From the NCBI GenBank assembly GCA_951799425.1, contig OX637394.1:17913001-17977000 (forward strand): 64,000 bases of DNA, in the 5' to 3' direction. Below are positions 10,601 to 19,494 of this stretch, piece after piece; positions within the stretch are counted from its first letter, which is position 1; every line of letters starts with the position of its first letter. This DNA comes from Ilex aquifolium. Its lineage: Eukaryota; Streptophyta; Magnoliopsida; Aquifoliales; Aquifoliaceae. Below the pieces are notes generated by a model that worked only from the letters and a program-made list of their open reading frames with translations, did not search any database and was not told the DNA's origin. A program made the translations under genes and the position numbers.

Positions 10601-11732
10601 AGGAAATCTGTACAAACGAGGATTTTCAGCACGTCTCCTTAAATGTGTGAGAGATGAAGACGTCAATTACATACTCAGAGAAGTACATGAGGGAATATGT
10701 GGCAATCACATCGGAGCTCGGACCCTGGCAGGAAAAACACTAAGGCAAGGGTATTATTGGCCCACCATGCTCAAGGATGCCACCGAATTGGTCAGGAAAT
10801 GCAGGACTTGCCAAGAGCATGCCAACGTTTCCCATTGTCCGCCCGAGCTGTTAACCTCGGTGGTAAGCCCGTGGCCCTTCCAGCAGTGGGATTTGGACAT
10901 ACTTGGACCCCTTCCCACCGGTATGGGACAATGCAAGTTTGCTATCATAGGAGTAGATTACTTCACCAAGTGGGCGGAGGTCGAACCTTTGGCAGCAATC
11001 ACCGAACAGAAGGTCCAAAACTTTGTTTGGAAATCAATAGTTTGCAGGTTTGGGGTTCCCAGAGCAGTCGTATCTGACAATGGAAAGCAGTTTGACAACT
11101 CAAAATTTAAAAGGTTTTGTGCTGAGCTCGGGATAAAGAACTATTTCTCAGCTCCTGCACATCCTCAATCCAATGGACAAGCAGAGGTCACAATCAGAAC
11201 CATGAAGGCAGCTCTGAAAACTAAACTAGAAAACCTAAAAGGCAAGTGGGTGGAGTACATCCCTGAAGTATTGTGGGCCTATAGGACCACCGCCAGGTCT
11301 GCAACTCAGGAAACCCCGTTTGCTTTGGCTTTCGGAACCGAGGCAGTGGCGCCTGTCGAGGTAGGGCTCCAATCGCCTGGGGTGGAGTTTGCAGACGCCA
11401 AACGCAATGATGAATCTCTCTTATTGAACCTCAATCTCTTGGATGAAAAGAGAGACAGAGCTCTGCATCGTGTCCAAATTTGCCAAAGGAAAACTGTAAG
11501 ATACTATGACAGGAAGGTAAGGCACAGAAGTTTCAAAGTTGGAGACTTGGTGCTTAGGAGGCTTCTGCTTGCGAAGAAGGATCCCGCACATGGGAAGCTG
11601 GGACCCAACTGGGAAGGACCCTATATCATATCAAGGGTAATCAGACCAGGAAATTACGAGCTGCAAATAGAGGAAGGAAAGACCCTACCTCACTCTTGGA
11701 ATGCCGAGCACCTTAAGAAGTACTTTCAGTAA
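7611..11732 (+). CDS. Tat-lineage pol: zinc knuckle, protease, RT, RNase H, second RNase H, integrase
   Basis: An open frame of 1,373 residues that looks whole. Order: zinc-knuckle motif CDYHRDHGHHTDDC (residues ~14-27); aspartic protease VLIDNGSSADI (~155-165); reverse transcriptase with WGLCIDFTDLNRACPKDSFP and catalytic YIDDM (residues 524-528); RNase H 1 (about nt 9610-9965); linker; a second archaeal-type RNase H (about nt 10018-10400, with LSVDGAANAQGSGAG, SNNEAEYEA, RADALARLA); integrase with HHCC finger (H..H, CRTCQEH), DDE residues in WDLDILGPLP, VSDNGKQF and AHPQSNGQAE; C-terminal GPNWEGPYII. The dual RNase H is the hallmark of the Tat lineage. There is no chromodomain. Confidence 0.95.
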   Translation: MKADPAKRDPTKYCDYHRDHGHHTDDCIQLKKEIEFLIQRGQLRRFVAHDNQNRALPPPPPQQQAPAPHQQPLGEIRVISGGFAGGGESSSARKAHLRRIRVEEVLEVHAVSKAPRLDTAITFSDSDLEGCQYPHDDPLVVRAVVANRTVHRVLIDNGSSADIIFTPAFYKMDIGREKLEPVSTHLLGFSGERVLPLGSIQLVLTLDDPPCQATTTVKFLAIDAPSAYNILLGRPSLNSMRAIPSAYHLVVKFPTENGIGVVRGDQRVARECFMASVKMKEVENIQLDELDMRDELETRPMSSEELEPIQLDEEPEHLVYVGSKLNNEVKSLIIQFLKKNVGVFVWKQEDMEGIDPSIITHKLSVNPTCKPIKQKRISFAPERQKAINEEVGKLLHAKAVREVDYPTWLANMVLVKKTNGKWGLCIDFTDLNRACPKDSFPLPRIDLIVDATAGHELLSFMDAFSGYNQIRMDPYDQEKTSFVTEQGTYCYQVMPFGLKNAGATYQRLVNRMFQKQIGASMEVYIDDMLVKSLKAELHIKHLTESFQILKEYKMKLNPAKCAFGVSAGKFLGFIVSSRGIEANPEKVRAVLDMKSPSNTREVQRLTGRIAVLSRFVSRSSDKCQPFFQILKKAFQWDTKCEQAFKALKNYMSSPPILVSPLEGEVLTLYLAVSDFSTSAALVRERDRAQQPVYYCSRALRGAEERYPKMEKLALALVTTARRLRPYFQAHTIEVPTDQPMKQVLHKPESSGRLVKWAIELSEFDIKYKPRTAIKGQILADFIAEFTAAAPMEITELVPDLPIWRLSVDGAANAQGSGAGMILTSPDGIDVEYALRFGFKASNNEAEYEAVIAGLNLAHSMEVEQLEICSDSQLVVKQLEESYEARGEKMILYLRKVQELIKKFVQVKVRHVPRTENSRADALARLATASQEDLDKLIPVEHLPEPSVSTEKEEMLPIVAQPSWMDPIMEYLQKGTLPGNAKEASKLRTRSARFYVMQGNLYKRGFSARLLKCVRDEDVNYILREVHEGICGNHIGARTLAGKTLRQGYYWPTMLKDATELVRKCRTCQEHANVSHCPPELLTSVVSPWPFQQWDLDILGPLPTGMGQCKFAIIGVDYFTKWAEVEPLAAITEQKVQNFVWKSIVCRFGVPRAVVSDNGKQFDNSKFKRFCAELGIKNYFSAPAHPQSNGQAEVTIRTMKAALKTKLENLKGKWVEYIPEVLWAYRTTARSATQETPFALAFGTEAVAPVEVGLQSPGVEFADAKRNDESLLLNLNLLDEKRDRALHRVQICQRKTVRYYDRKVRHRSFKVGDLVLRRLLLAKKDPAHGKLGPNWEGPYIISRVIRPGNYELQIEEGKTLPHSWNAEHLKKYFQ

Positions 11733-11853
11733 GTTTTCCTTGTAATAGAGCTATTTTCAATAAAAATAAGAGAGTCTTTTATTCATCCTCATATGGTTTC
11801 CAAAGTAAATAAATATATAACAAGCACATATGAAACAAGCTCTACAGCTCACA
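11733..11853. other. 3' untranslated start of the Tat element
   Basis: Non-coding. It includes AATAAAAATAAG near 11758, a possible polyadenylation signal for the sense transcript, before the tandem-repeat block. Confidence 0.4.
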
Positions 11854-12130
11854 ATAAGCTTCTAAGCTTATAAAATTCAAGATGAGCTCTTCAGCTCATA
11901 AACAAATGATAAGCTTCTAAGCTTATAAAATTCAAGATGAGCTCTTCAGCTCATAAACAAACGATAAGCTTCTAAGCTTATAAAATTCAAGATGAACTCT
12001 TCAGCTCATAAGCTTCAAAGCTTACAACATCCAAGATGAGCTCTCCTTAATAAGCTCCTAAGCTCAAAATAAGCTCCTAAGCTCAGCATCTGAGCTTACA
12101 GAATAAGGAATGAGCCCCTCAGCTCATACA
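11854..12130 (+). repeat. 55 bp tandem repeat block in the Tat 3' region
   Basis: Three copies with exact 55-base spacing start at 11854, 11909 and 11964, then decay into partial copies to about 12130. Each unit pairs two small near-palindromes, AAGCTTCTAAGCTT and GAGCTCTTCAGCTC. Tandem repeats in this part of Tat/Ogre elements are known seeds of satellite DNA. Confidence 0.9.
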
Positions 12131-12259
12131 TAAACATGCACGTTCAAGAAGAAAGATCTGATATTCGAAGAATTCAACAGTACAAGCGTTCAAGAAAATA
12201 TAAAGAAACAGAGTTTGACATTAATCAGTAAAGAAAGGGAGTACAAGGAAGCAGAACTC

Positions 12260-13369
12260 CTAATCCTTCTTAAGCTGCGACTTCAGCTCGACAACTTCCT
12301 CCTTCAGGCGAGCATTCTCCTCCTTCAGCTCATCCCTTTCTTGTTCAGCCTTGTAGAGTGAGTCAAGAAGCTTCTGACCTATTGGGGTAAGAAAAATAGT
12401 GGAGAGAGAGTCAGGAGAAAAGGAGCCGTCCCTCTTACGCTTCTTTGAACTCGCACCAGTGTCCCCTTCCTCGTCGGAATCCCCTTCCTCGTCGGAATCC
12501 CCTTCCTCGTCAGAATCAGAGAAAGAGGTCCAGGAAGAGTAGGGAACGGAGGAAAATTCATATTCAGTAGCCTCAGCCCCAAGCAAATAAAGGTTTGCAC
12601 TCGTCATCAACTCAGAATAAGTCCTAGGCTCCACAAGCCGCAACTCGTCAATGATCATCATCTCTGGCACATCCAGATCAGGTGGACCTGCGCAACAAGA
12701 ATATAATAAGAATATGTCTTCAAAAAAAAATATATATTCAAGAGAGCTCAGCTCGAGCTTACCAATGCGAGAGAAGCTCTTCCAAGACCGTGGAATCCTA
12801 GCATCACGACAGCGCACCTCAAGGGACCGCCAAGACTCCCCAGAAGCAAAAAAGAAACGTTTAGTCCACCCTTCAGGATTGGAAGGAAGGCCTAGAACCA
12901 AATGAGGTGAATTAAAGTGCCTCCAACGAAAGAAGCTGAAGCAGGGGGCATCGTCTTCCTCGATCTCGAAGAAGTAAAGGAACTCGGAAACAGAAGGGAA
13001 CCTACCGCTGCCATACAGGCGCCAGAACAGGAAAAAGCTCACCATAGCGGCCCATCCTCATGGGGAAAGGCGAGAAGGGCATAGACCATAATGGGCAAGA
13101 ACTCACCCGATAGTCGGATGAATGGGAAGGCGAAGTCCCATATCCATCGCACCCTAAAAAAGGCAGACTTCCCCTCGAGAGATGTAGTTGCAGGGCTCGT
13201 CAGGGGTGGGGACTCGCAGAAGCAAATCAAGATCAGGAAAAAACCGTTTCTTGATGGCTACCAAATCAGAAGGCTCTAAGGTCGAATGAGACAAGTAGCG
13301 ACAATGCCACTTCCATTCGATTCCGAAGGAAGTGCGTTCCTTGAACAGAGAAGAAGCGGAGGCAGCCAT
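12260..13369 (-). CDS. Antisense accessory gene B of the Tat element (Transposase_28-like, acidic/coiled-coil tail)
   Basis: Lies on the strand opposite to gag-pol, reading from the MAASASSLF start near 13369 to the stop at 12260. The body (FLYFFEIEEDDAPCF, FSFFRWRHFN, NPEGWTKRFFFASGESW) resembles the plant putative gypsy-type transposon family (Pfam Transposase_28), which is found in such accessory genes. The C-terminal part has three DSDEEG repeats (18-base units near 12464-12517), a basic KKRKRDG patch that could be a nuclear signal, and a heptad-like coiled coil (LKEENARLKEEVVELKSQL). The coding sequence lies in at least two frames, which may mean an intron or about one break. Function unknown; a DNA- or chromatin-associated role is only inference. 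Confidence 0.7.
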
Positions 13370-13665
13370 TAAAGATTACGGTGAAAACAGAGGGTAACCA
13401 CGAAGGATCAAGAAGAAACTCAGAAATATTTTTGGCAAGAGAGAGAAAGAAACTCAGCAGATATTGGAGTAGCTAAAGTCGCTGGGGGGGCTCAGACCTA
13501 ACTCCACCAGATATCGAGGCTCGATGAGATCAGCGTATCTCTCTGGCTTGATTTTTCCCAATTTCAATAGTACCCTGTTATCTTCAGGGCTGAGCTCAGG
13601 CCGACCACCTATAAAAAAAAAAATGATGCAAGTAAGAGCAAAGCAAGAGGCTCATAAGTTCCAGA

Positions 13666-14622
13666 TTAAAGCTTAGCCAGCGAGAGTAAAGACTCACCCA
13701 AGTTTTCTGGTCTAGACCAGGCCATAGGGATACCAAGAGTATCAGTTTTATCAGCAGGATTATACTCCCAGTTGGTACCCCCAACAAAAAAGAAGTGTTT
13801 TTTCCACCCTTTGTGAGAAGTTGGGAGGTCGGTAATAATCTTCCTAGCAGCGTTTCGCTTATAGATATATAGAAAGCCTTCAGAAGAGGTCAGCTTGACA
13901 TTGAAAAGTTCCATAAGCAGAGAAAGGCTAGGAACTCCGAGTTTATGCTTGTTAAAGATGACCAAAAGGCCTACCATAACGCCATAGAAATTGGGGGAGA
14001 GTTGGGAAGGGCATACATTGAAGTGCTGCAGAACAGCCTTGATAAAGGGGTGCAGAGGAAAGCGATGACCGTTCTCAAAAGCAGCAAGGAAGAAGCAGAC
14101 CCTCTTACGCACTTGTTCTACGTAATAGATGGACTTATCCGGGCACCAGAGTTCGACTCCAGGAGGAAAACCATATCGAGCTTTGTAAGCTCTCATCAAT
14201 GCAGGGGTCTCTCTACTATAGCCCACGGACTCTGCATACCTAAAGGCAGCCCCCAGGTATGAAGATTTATCAGCAACCCCAACTCCATTCACCTTGCCCT
14301 TACCTTTGTCAGGCTTGGGGGGCACGAGAGAAGATGTAGAAGGGGGCTCCTCAGTGCCGACCTCGGCTTCCACAGCCTCCACACCAGGAAAATTTTCAAT
14401 CTCATCACCTGCATCCCCTAAATCGGTGTCCTCAGACTGATCGCCTAGAAGGGAAACAGAGGAACGGGTAGCACCAGAAGAGGCAGACATGAGTGGGCAA
14501 GAAAAGGGAAGATTAAAGGAACGATAAAGGGGGGAAACACTAATCAAACTCTCTCTGATAACCCTAGGGTCAGCACAATAGCTCCCAATAGCAAGAATGT
14601 GCACAATAGAGCTCCAATCCAC
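13666..14622 (-). CDS. Antisense accessory gene A of the Tat element (Transposase_28-like)
   Basis: 318-residue open frame on the minus strand, upstream of gene B in antisense direction. It has a low-complexity acidic/Ser/Pro N-terminus (residues ~50-110) and then a folded-looking block: FPLHPFIKAVLQHFNVCPSQ, SPNFYGVMVGLLVIF, and GWKKHFFFVGGTNWEY. The last block mirrors GWTKRFFFASGESW in gene B, so A and B look like diverged tandem relatives. Near its 3' end there are splice-like signals (a GGTGAGT donor and, ~80 bases on, a pyrimidine-rich AG acceptor), so a further short exon down to about 13490 is likely. Antisense genes of this kind are reported for Tat-lineage elements. Function unknown. 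Confidence 0.72.
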   Translation of the reverse strand: MDWSSIVHILAIGSYCADPRVIRESLISVSPLYRSFNLPFSCPLMSASSGATRSSVSLLGDQSEDTDLGDAGDEIENFPGVEAVEAEVGTEEPPSTSSLVPPKPDKGKGKVNGVGVADKSSYLGAAFRYAESVGYSRETPALMRAYKARYGFPPGVELWCPDKSIYYVEQVRKRVCFFLAAFENGHRFPLHPFIKAVLQHFNVCPSQLSPNFYGVMVGLLVIFNKHKLGVPSLSLLMELFNVKLTSSEGFLYIYKRNAARKIITDLPTSHKGWKKHFFFVGGTNWEYNPADKTDTLGIPMAWSRPENLGESLLSLAKL

Positions 14623-15140
14623 AAAGCGAGGAAGAGGGGACAGACAACAATCACGATTCCAGCAATAAAAGAACCGAAAAGACCAAAAACGTAATAACCA
14701 CCTCGAACTCGAGGGATCCAGAACGAGGAAAGATGCGAAAAAGGGGCAGAAAGAACGTACCTAGTTGGAAGATAGCAACGAACAACAATCCAGGGCCAAA
14801 TCAAAAGGGGAAGCACTGTGAGTCCTCGAATCGAACATAGAAAAACCGATTCTGAGTAAGAATCAGAAAGCTTTGAGACAGAAAGTCGAGGATTCGCAGA
14901 AGCAAGAAGTTCGAGGAATAGAGAAGAAGTTGAACAGTGGGAAAAGGCGGTTCAGATAGCCGTTTGGGTATTTAAAGCTTGAGAGACGTGGGCTGAAACA
15001 TGCGCGGGAATCGAGGAGGGCCATGATTGCTATAAACCGTCAAAAGGCTTCAGTCACGTGCAAGTCAAGGTCAGCCACGCGCATATCCAGCTCGGTGTGG
15101 AAAAAGCTCAGCCCCTGTCCAAGCAAGCTCAGGACAAGGG
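14623..15140. other. Tat element region between antisense gene A and the polypurine tract
   Basis: No convincing protein. By position it should hold the promoter and leader of the antisense genes and the 3' UTR of the sense RNA. I see no clear TATA box. Confidence 0.4.
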
Positions 15141-15152
15141 CTGGGGGGCAAC
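15141..15152 (+). other. Polypurine tract of the Tat element
   Basis: CTGGGGGGCAAC directly precedes the TGATGATACC start of the 3' LTR. Confidence 0.8.
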
Positions 15153-15846
15153 TGATGATACCTAGAATAAACCCCAAACCTGAGCTCAGGAAATGAGCTC
15201 AGCTCGGGAGCTCGAAGAAGAAAAGGAGAGCTCATCCCAGCCAAAGTCAGAGTTCAGCCAGTATTGGAGCTCCCCCACGCAAGATAATAGGGGGAAAAGG
15301 TGAGGAGACAGCAAGATGACAGAGGACACCTCCGAAGTAGAAGCCAAGCTGGAACCAAGGCATAAAACCCGTAATCAACCAAGATCCTCCCAAAATATTA
15401 AGGAGGATCCCATGGTAGAAGACAAAGATCTCGGGATATGGATCGTTAAAACCAGCCGTTGGGAGTTTAGGTAACTCCGGGATTGGAGAGGAAGATGGGG
15501 GAAGATCCCCTCATTATAGGAAGTAAAATCGGATTAGAGGTAAGCAAGAGGCTATTAAAGAGGAGGCAGGCAATAGAGCCGGAGAGGACCCTAATTCCCT
15601 CCTCACTACGCTGTAACACGCTCAATGCAATCAATAAGAAAAGAGGAGCAAGAGACTTCATTGCAGAGTGGACTAGCCGAGCTCTCAGGCCGGTGAACCA
15701 CTGTAACTCCTTTGTGTGATCTCCCTTTCCTCCATTCCCTTAAACATCAACCAGCATTGTTTGGCACGAGCCTTGTAGCTCAGACACCACATTTAATTTC
15801 ACTTATACCTGCACCCTTAGCTCATTTTTGGTAGATAACACCATCA
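15153..15846 (+). repeat. 3' LTR of the Tat element
   Basis: 694 bases, TGATGATACC to AACACCATCA, matched base for base with the 5' LTR except at four positions. Followed at once by the CATTT duplication. Confidence 0.93.
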
Positions 15847-15851
15847 CATTT

Positions 15852-16247
15852 CATTGAATTTCTCGTCCAAGGGTGCTTTAGAGTCACATTTTGGGGGTGG
15901 GGGTGGGTTTGGGGTGTGTTAAGAGATTCTTATGCCTTGGGGACCCATTCTCTAACTGTTGACTCTTGCAGTAATTTGTAGTTTAATAATATACATATAT
16001 ATAATGATGTCTTGGTTTCATGTTAACCAATTCACTTCAAAAGATGGTATTATTGTTCCTTTCAATGGTAAATACCATCTTCTAACATATAGTATTATAA
16101 AAACAAGGTTGAGATGGTAATACCATCTCCAATTCAGTAGAAAAAGATGATAGAGAAAGAGATAGATACAAAGTAGAGAGAAAGGGGGGCTTCTTCTTTT
16201 TTTTTTTTTAAGTACATCAGAAAAAAAAAAAAAAAAAAAACAGAAGT
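15852..16247. other. Intergenic with homopolymer tracts
   Basis: Contains a GT/GGGTG-rich stretch at 15893-15918 and T- and A-runs at about 16196-16240. No gene. The T-run may be the old poly(A) tail (minus strand) of the LINE fragment that follows. Confidence 0.45.
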
Positions 16248-16341
16248 TAACGCAACCCCCTTACAAAAGCAATACTACATAAGTCTGCCCTTAGCGCTTG
16301 TAGAACTTGGTGGGGAGGGAGTGTGACCTCCACAAAGCTAT
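16248..16341 (-). pseudogene. LINE RNase H fragment, C-terminal piece (split by the CACTA element)
   Basis: Reads on the minus strand as a short C-terminus (FVEVTLPPHQVLQALRADL) with a stop at 16248. It continues the RNase H sequence found at 28212-28345 on the far side of the CACTA element. Such tails end the RNase H domains of plant L1-type LINEs and RNase H-like relatives. Confidence 0.65.
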
Positions 16342-16354
16342 CACTGCAAGAAAA

Positions 16355-16650
16355 AAGACATTTACCGGTATTTATTAAACGCCGGTAAATGTAAATAAAC
16401 GTCACAAAATATTTTTATTGACGTTTGTTATTAACGCTGTCAAAACCTCCGTCGAAAAAATTACCGGCGTATAATTAAACGCCACAAAAATTAAAGTGAC
16501 GTTTACTAAATGCTGAAGTGGTGTTTATTTAATCGATGACTTTCTTTTAAAATTTCGGTGACCGGAGTTATTTTACGGCGTTTATTTAAACGCTAGTAAT
16601 TATTATTTCTGGGCAACTGGTTTTTGGCGTTTAAATAAACGCCAGTAATG
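16355..16650. promoter_or_regulatory. Left subterminal repeats of the CACTA element
   Basis: Repeated short motifs (TTACCGG, AAACGCC, GGCGTTTA, GACGTTT) in both orientations, for example GGCGTTTAAATAAACGCC at 16626-16643. In En/Spm such motifs bind the TNPA protein; that role here is inferred. Confidence 0.75.
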
Positions 16651-16672
16651 ATAATATATATATATATATATA

Positions 16673-19443
16673 CTAGGAATAACCCGTGCCTGAAGGCACG
16701 GTGTAACTAAAAAAATCGAACATTGAACTCGAACACGTTCGTTTGTGTTTGGGTGAGGTATGTGTGTGTGTTTACGACTGTTTGGTGTGAAAGAGGAAGA
16801 GGGAGAGGGAGAGAGGGTGTACCTGGGATTAAGCACCAATAAAAATTTATAATCCCAAACAACTTCAATCACACAAAAAAACGATATAAACTACATGTAT
16901 CAACCAAAAAAAAATACACAAAGAAACAAAAATAACTATGAATTAACCAAGACTTAAAGCACGATGCAACATAAAAATCAAGCACTTCCAAAAAATCGAG
17001 CAAATATATTAAATCGCAAGAATCACTTTTTTTTTAAAAAAAATGAACAAACCCCCAAACCAAAGAAATTGTGCAACACAAAATCGAATATTAATCACGT
17101 GTAATACAAATACTTTCAGTAGCATACAAATATTTCAAGCAGGGATGTCAACTATGAACCGTCGATACGAACCCAACACAACACGATTATAAAATTGACA
17201 CGTTTATTAAATACGCATAATAAATGGTCTAGAACAATGTTTGACACTCATAACACACTATTTTAGATTGCCAATTTTCTCATCATCATAGTAAATTTTT
17301 GCCACCCACCAAGATACAACTTTTTTTTCATTTTCCAAACTCCCTGATGCATCTTAATTTCTGTCAAAAAAAGCACAAAAAAAAAAAGTAATCATAAACA
17401 CTTACCCCAAAAAAATGTGATCTAGAAGTAATAATTCTAACTCACCAAAATTTAAAAAATTTCAAGAACCAAAAATAAAGACGAATATGAGATCTTTGTA
17501 GCGAAAGTGAACCAAAAGTTGGTACCTTCAGTGATATTAACACCAAAATCTCTAGTAGACATAGAAAAACCACCATGTAGAATATAAGTTGATCCTAAAA
17601 TATTCAACCAAAAAAATTTCATTAGCAAATATGGTTCAACGATTCATAATGCAAGCATAGTTAGAAAACTCACCATGCGGAAAACATAATTGCAAGGCAA
17701 CAACTTGCAAATAAAATGTCTCCTCCAATAACACAAAGAAAAACCCGCACACGAAGGCACTACATAATACAAAAAGCTCCACAAACAGACAGCTTATGTA
17801 GTTATAAACAAAGATGAAATCCAAAATTTATTGGAAAATTGGTAAACAAAAATGAAGAAATGACCATAATGAAAAGGAAATGATACTACAGGTATGATGA
17901 ACATGCCAAAACAAAGATTTTCCTATAGGTATGTAAACAAAGATTTTCCTATAAAGCCCCTCACTGTTACAAATGTACATCCATTCTCACCCAAAAGATA
18001 GGGGAAAATAGGGGGGCGGGAGGGATAACAAATCAAAGAAAAATTATGTTATCCAATTGTGTGAATAACTTAGATCTCTGAGAAGGGATGGAGAGCCGAA
18101 GAGAGAATGAAAAGTGCTGGTAGCCTAGAAGGCCCTTTCACCATAACCCAAATTGACATCTGCATAGATTAGGGTTCAAGGTTTTGATTTTAGGTCCTTT
18201 CACCATAACCCAAAACGTTATATGACAAAAGATAGGAATATGAAGTCGTAATAGAGCAAAGAAATGCAGGACTCCAAACTCTCCAGTGGTCACATTCAGA
18301 ACCCAAGAAATGATATAATTACACCATAGACAAATCAATCAACACAAAAAGAGAGAAAGTTCAATGCCAAGGCACATGTACATATACCTTGGTAAAAACC
18401 CAATTCAAAATAGCCAATAAGCACCGTTCCAAGTTGATCAAGTCTTTATTAGGCATTTCATCGAATAGTTTGCAAGCACAGTTTAATGCAAGTACTAATA
18501 TTAAAATTATAAAACAGGTCCCGATCGAAAGTAGGGAGAGGAAAGAGCAACTAAATAAATACCAATTGAACCTTGCAACTCGTTGGACTTGCGGAGTTGA
18601 TACGGACCATTTGCTTCTCAACTTCGCACCATTATGTTATTGAGAGAGAGCGAAGTGAATCTGTTTCAAAAAAAAAATCAATTGAAAAAAATCAATACAT
18701 TTATATGCCCAGATTTAAAAAAATGGAGATGGGCAAGACCTTAATGGTGGATGAAATGTAATATTCACAACTAATCATCATTTGATCAGTTTGGGGGAGG
18801 GGATGCACAGAGGGGGAAGAAGGGTGGGGGGGGTGTCGCGTGAGAGATTTGACAGAGAGAGAAATACCTGTGGCTGTGGCGGTGACTGTAGCGGTGGCGG
18901 CGGTGGTGGCGGTGGCGAAGCCCTTCGTTCCTTCACGGTGGCTTTGATGATGAGAAAATGAATGCATCAAGACATGTGGTGGGTACAGAGATAAGGAGAA
19001 AGAGATGAAGACAGAGAGAGGGAGGAAAGACGAAGAGGGGGGATACCTGGATCTGGGCGATTCTTTGGTGGTGGTTATGGTGTCGCCAATGGTGGTCGCT
19101 GGGTCGCCTCTGGTGACTGCAGGCAGAGATAGGAAAGAGGGAGAGAGAGAGGGATACCTGGCTGTGGCAGTGCCGCTGGCGGCGGTGTCGCTGGAGGTGG
19201 TGTAACACAGAGTGTTCTGTGTTGAGAGAGAGAGGGGAAGGGAGGGCGTGAAGGGAAGGCAGAGGAAAAGAAGGAAAAATATGGTGAGGGCTGACAGGCG
19301 TGGTGCTCCATGCGTGTCAGGCGGCTGTGTGCAGGTGAGGGACTGTGTAACGTTAAGAGGGAAGGAATGGTTGTGATAAGATGGTTTTGAGGGGGGAAAA
19401 TATGTGTAGGATAAAATTTAAACACACTCCTGTTTTATTATAT

Positions 19444-19446
<3 letters not shown>
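16673..19446 (-). mobile_element. Non-autonomous Helitron, 2.77 kb, nested in the CACTA element
   Basis: On the minus strand it starts TCTATATAATAAAACA (at 19446) and ends in a hairpin CCGTGCC-TTCA-GGCACGG, a few bases, then CTAG (16673-16676). The flanks are A and T, the required Helitron target. It landed in a TA microsatellite that now flanks both sides. No Rep/helicase coding seen; it carries a PPR scrap (18372-18480) and GGT/GGC-rich and GA-rich tracts. Confidence 0.88.
18372..18480 (-). pseudogene. Captured PPR (pentatricopeptide) gene fragment in the Helitron
   Basis: The minus strand reads ACKLFDEMPNKDLI, a near-consensus PPR repeat start, then after a frame change WNGA and a second change IGYFELGFYQG, which is the usual continuation. 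PPR proteins bind organellar RNA; this piece of about 35 codons is non-functional. It lies in the same strand as the Helitron, as is common for captured fragments. Confidence 0.6.

Positions 19447-19490
<44 letters not shown>
19447..19490. repeat. (TA)n microsatellite, split by the Helitron
   Basis: About 22 TA units; the other part lies at about 16654-16672 on the opposite side of the Helitron. Confidence 0.9.
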
Positions 19491-19492
<2 letters not shown>

Positions 19493-19494
19493 TA

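Larger units (their letters stand above)
5483..15846 (+). mobile_element. Tat-lineage Ty3/gypsy LTR retrotransposon, near complete and young
   Basis: A 10,364-base element with two 694-base LTRs, a perfect CATTT target duplication, primer-binding site, gag, pol, a tandem-repeat block, two antisense accessory genes and a polypurine tract. A second, archaeal-type RNase H between the first RNase H and integrase, and antisense genes downstream of pol, are both known traits of the Tat lineage (Ogre, Retand, RIRE2 and relatives). The two LTRs differ at four of 694 positions by eye, all transitions; at a rate of 1.3e-8 per site per year this is roughly 0.2 million years, and about 0.4 at 7e-9. Pol looks whole; gag looks broken, with about two interruptions, so the copy is probably a recent fossil or relies on relatives. 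Confidence 0.93.

Noticed and set aside
7959-10948. Many minus-strand frames opposite the Tat pol gene
   Set aside because: Shadows of the sense coding sequence without recognisable domains.
16603-16872. Frame across the CACTA-Helitron junction
   Set aside because: Spans two unrelated elements and a TA microsatellite.
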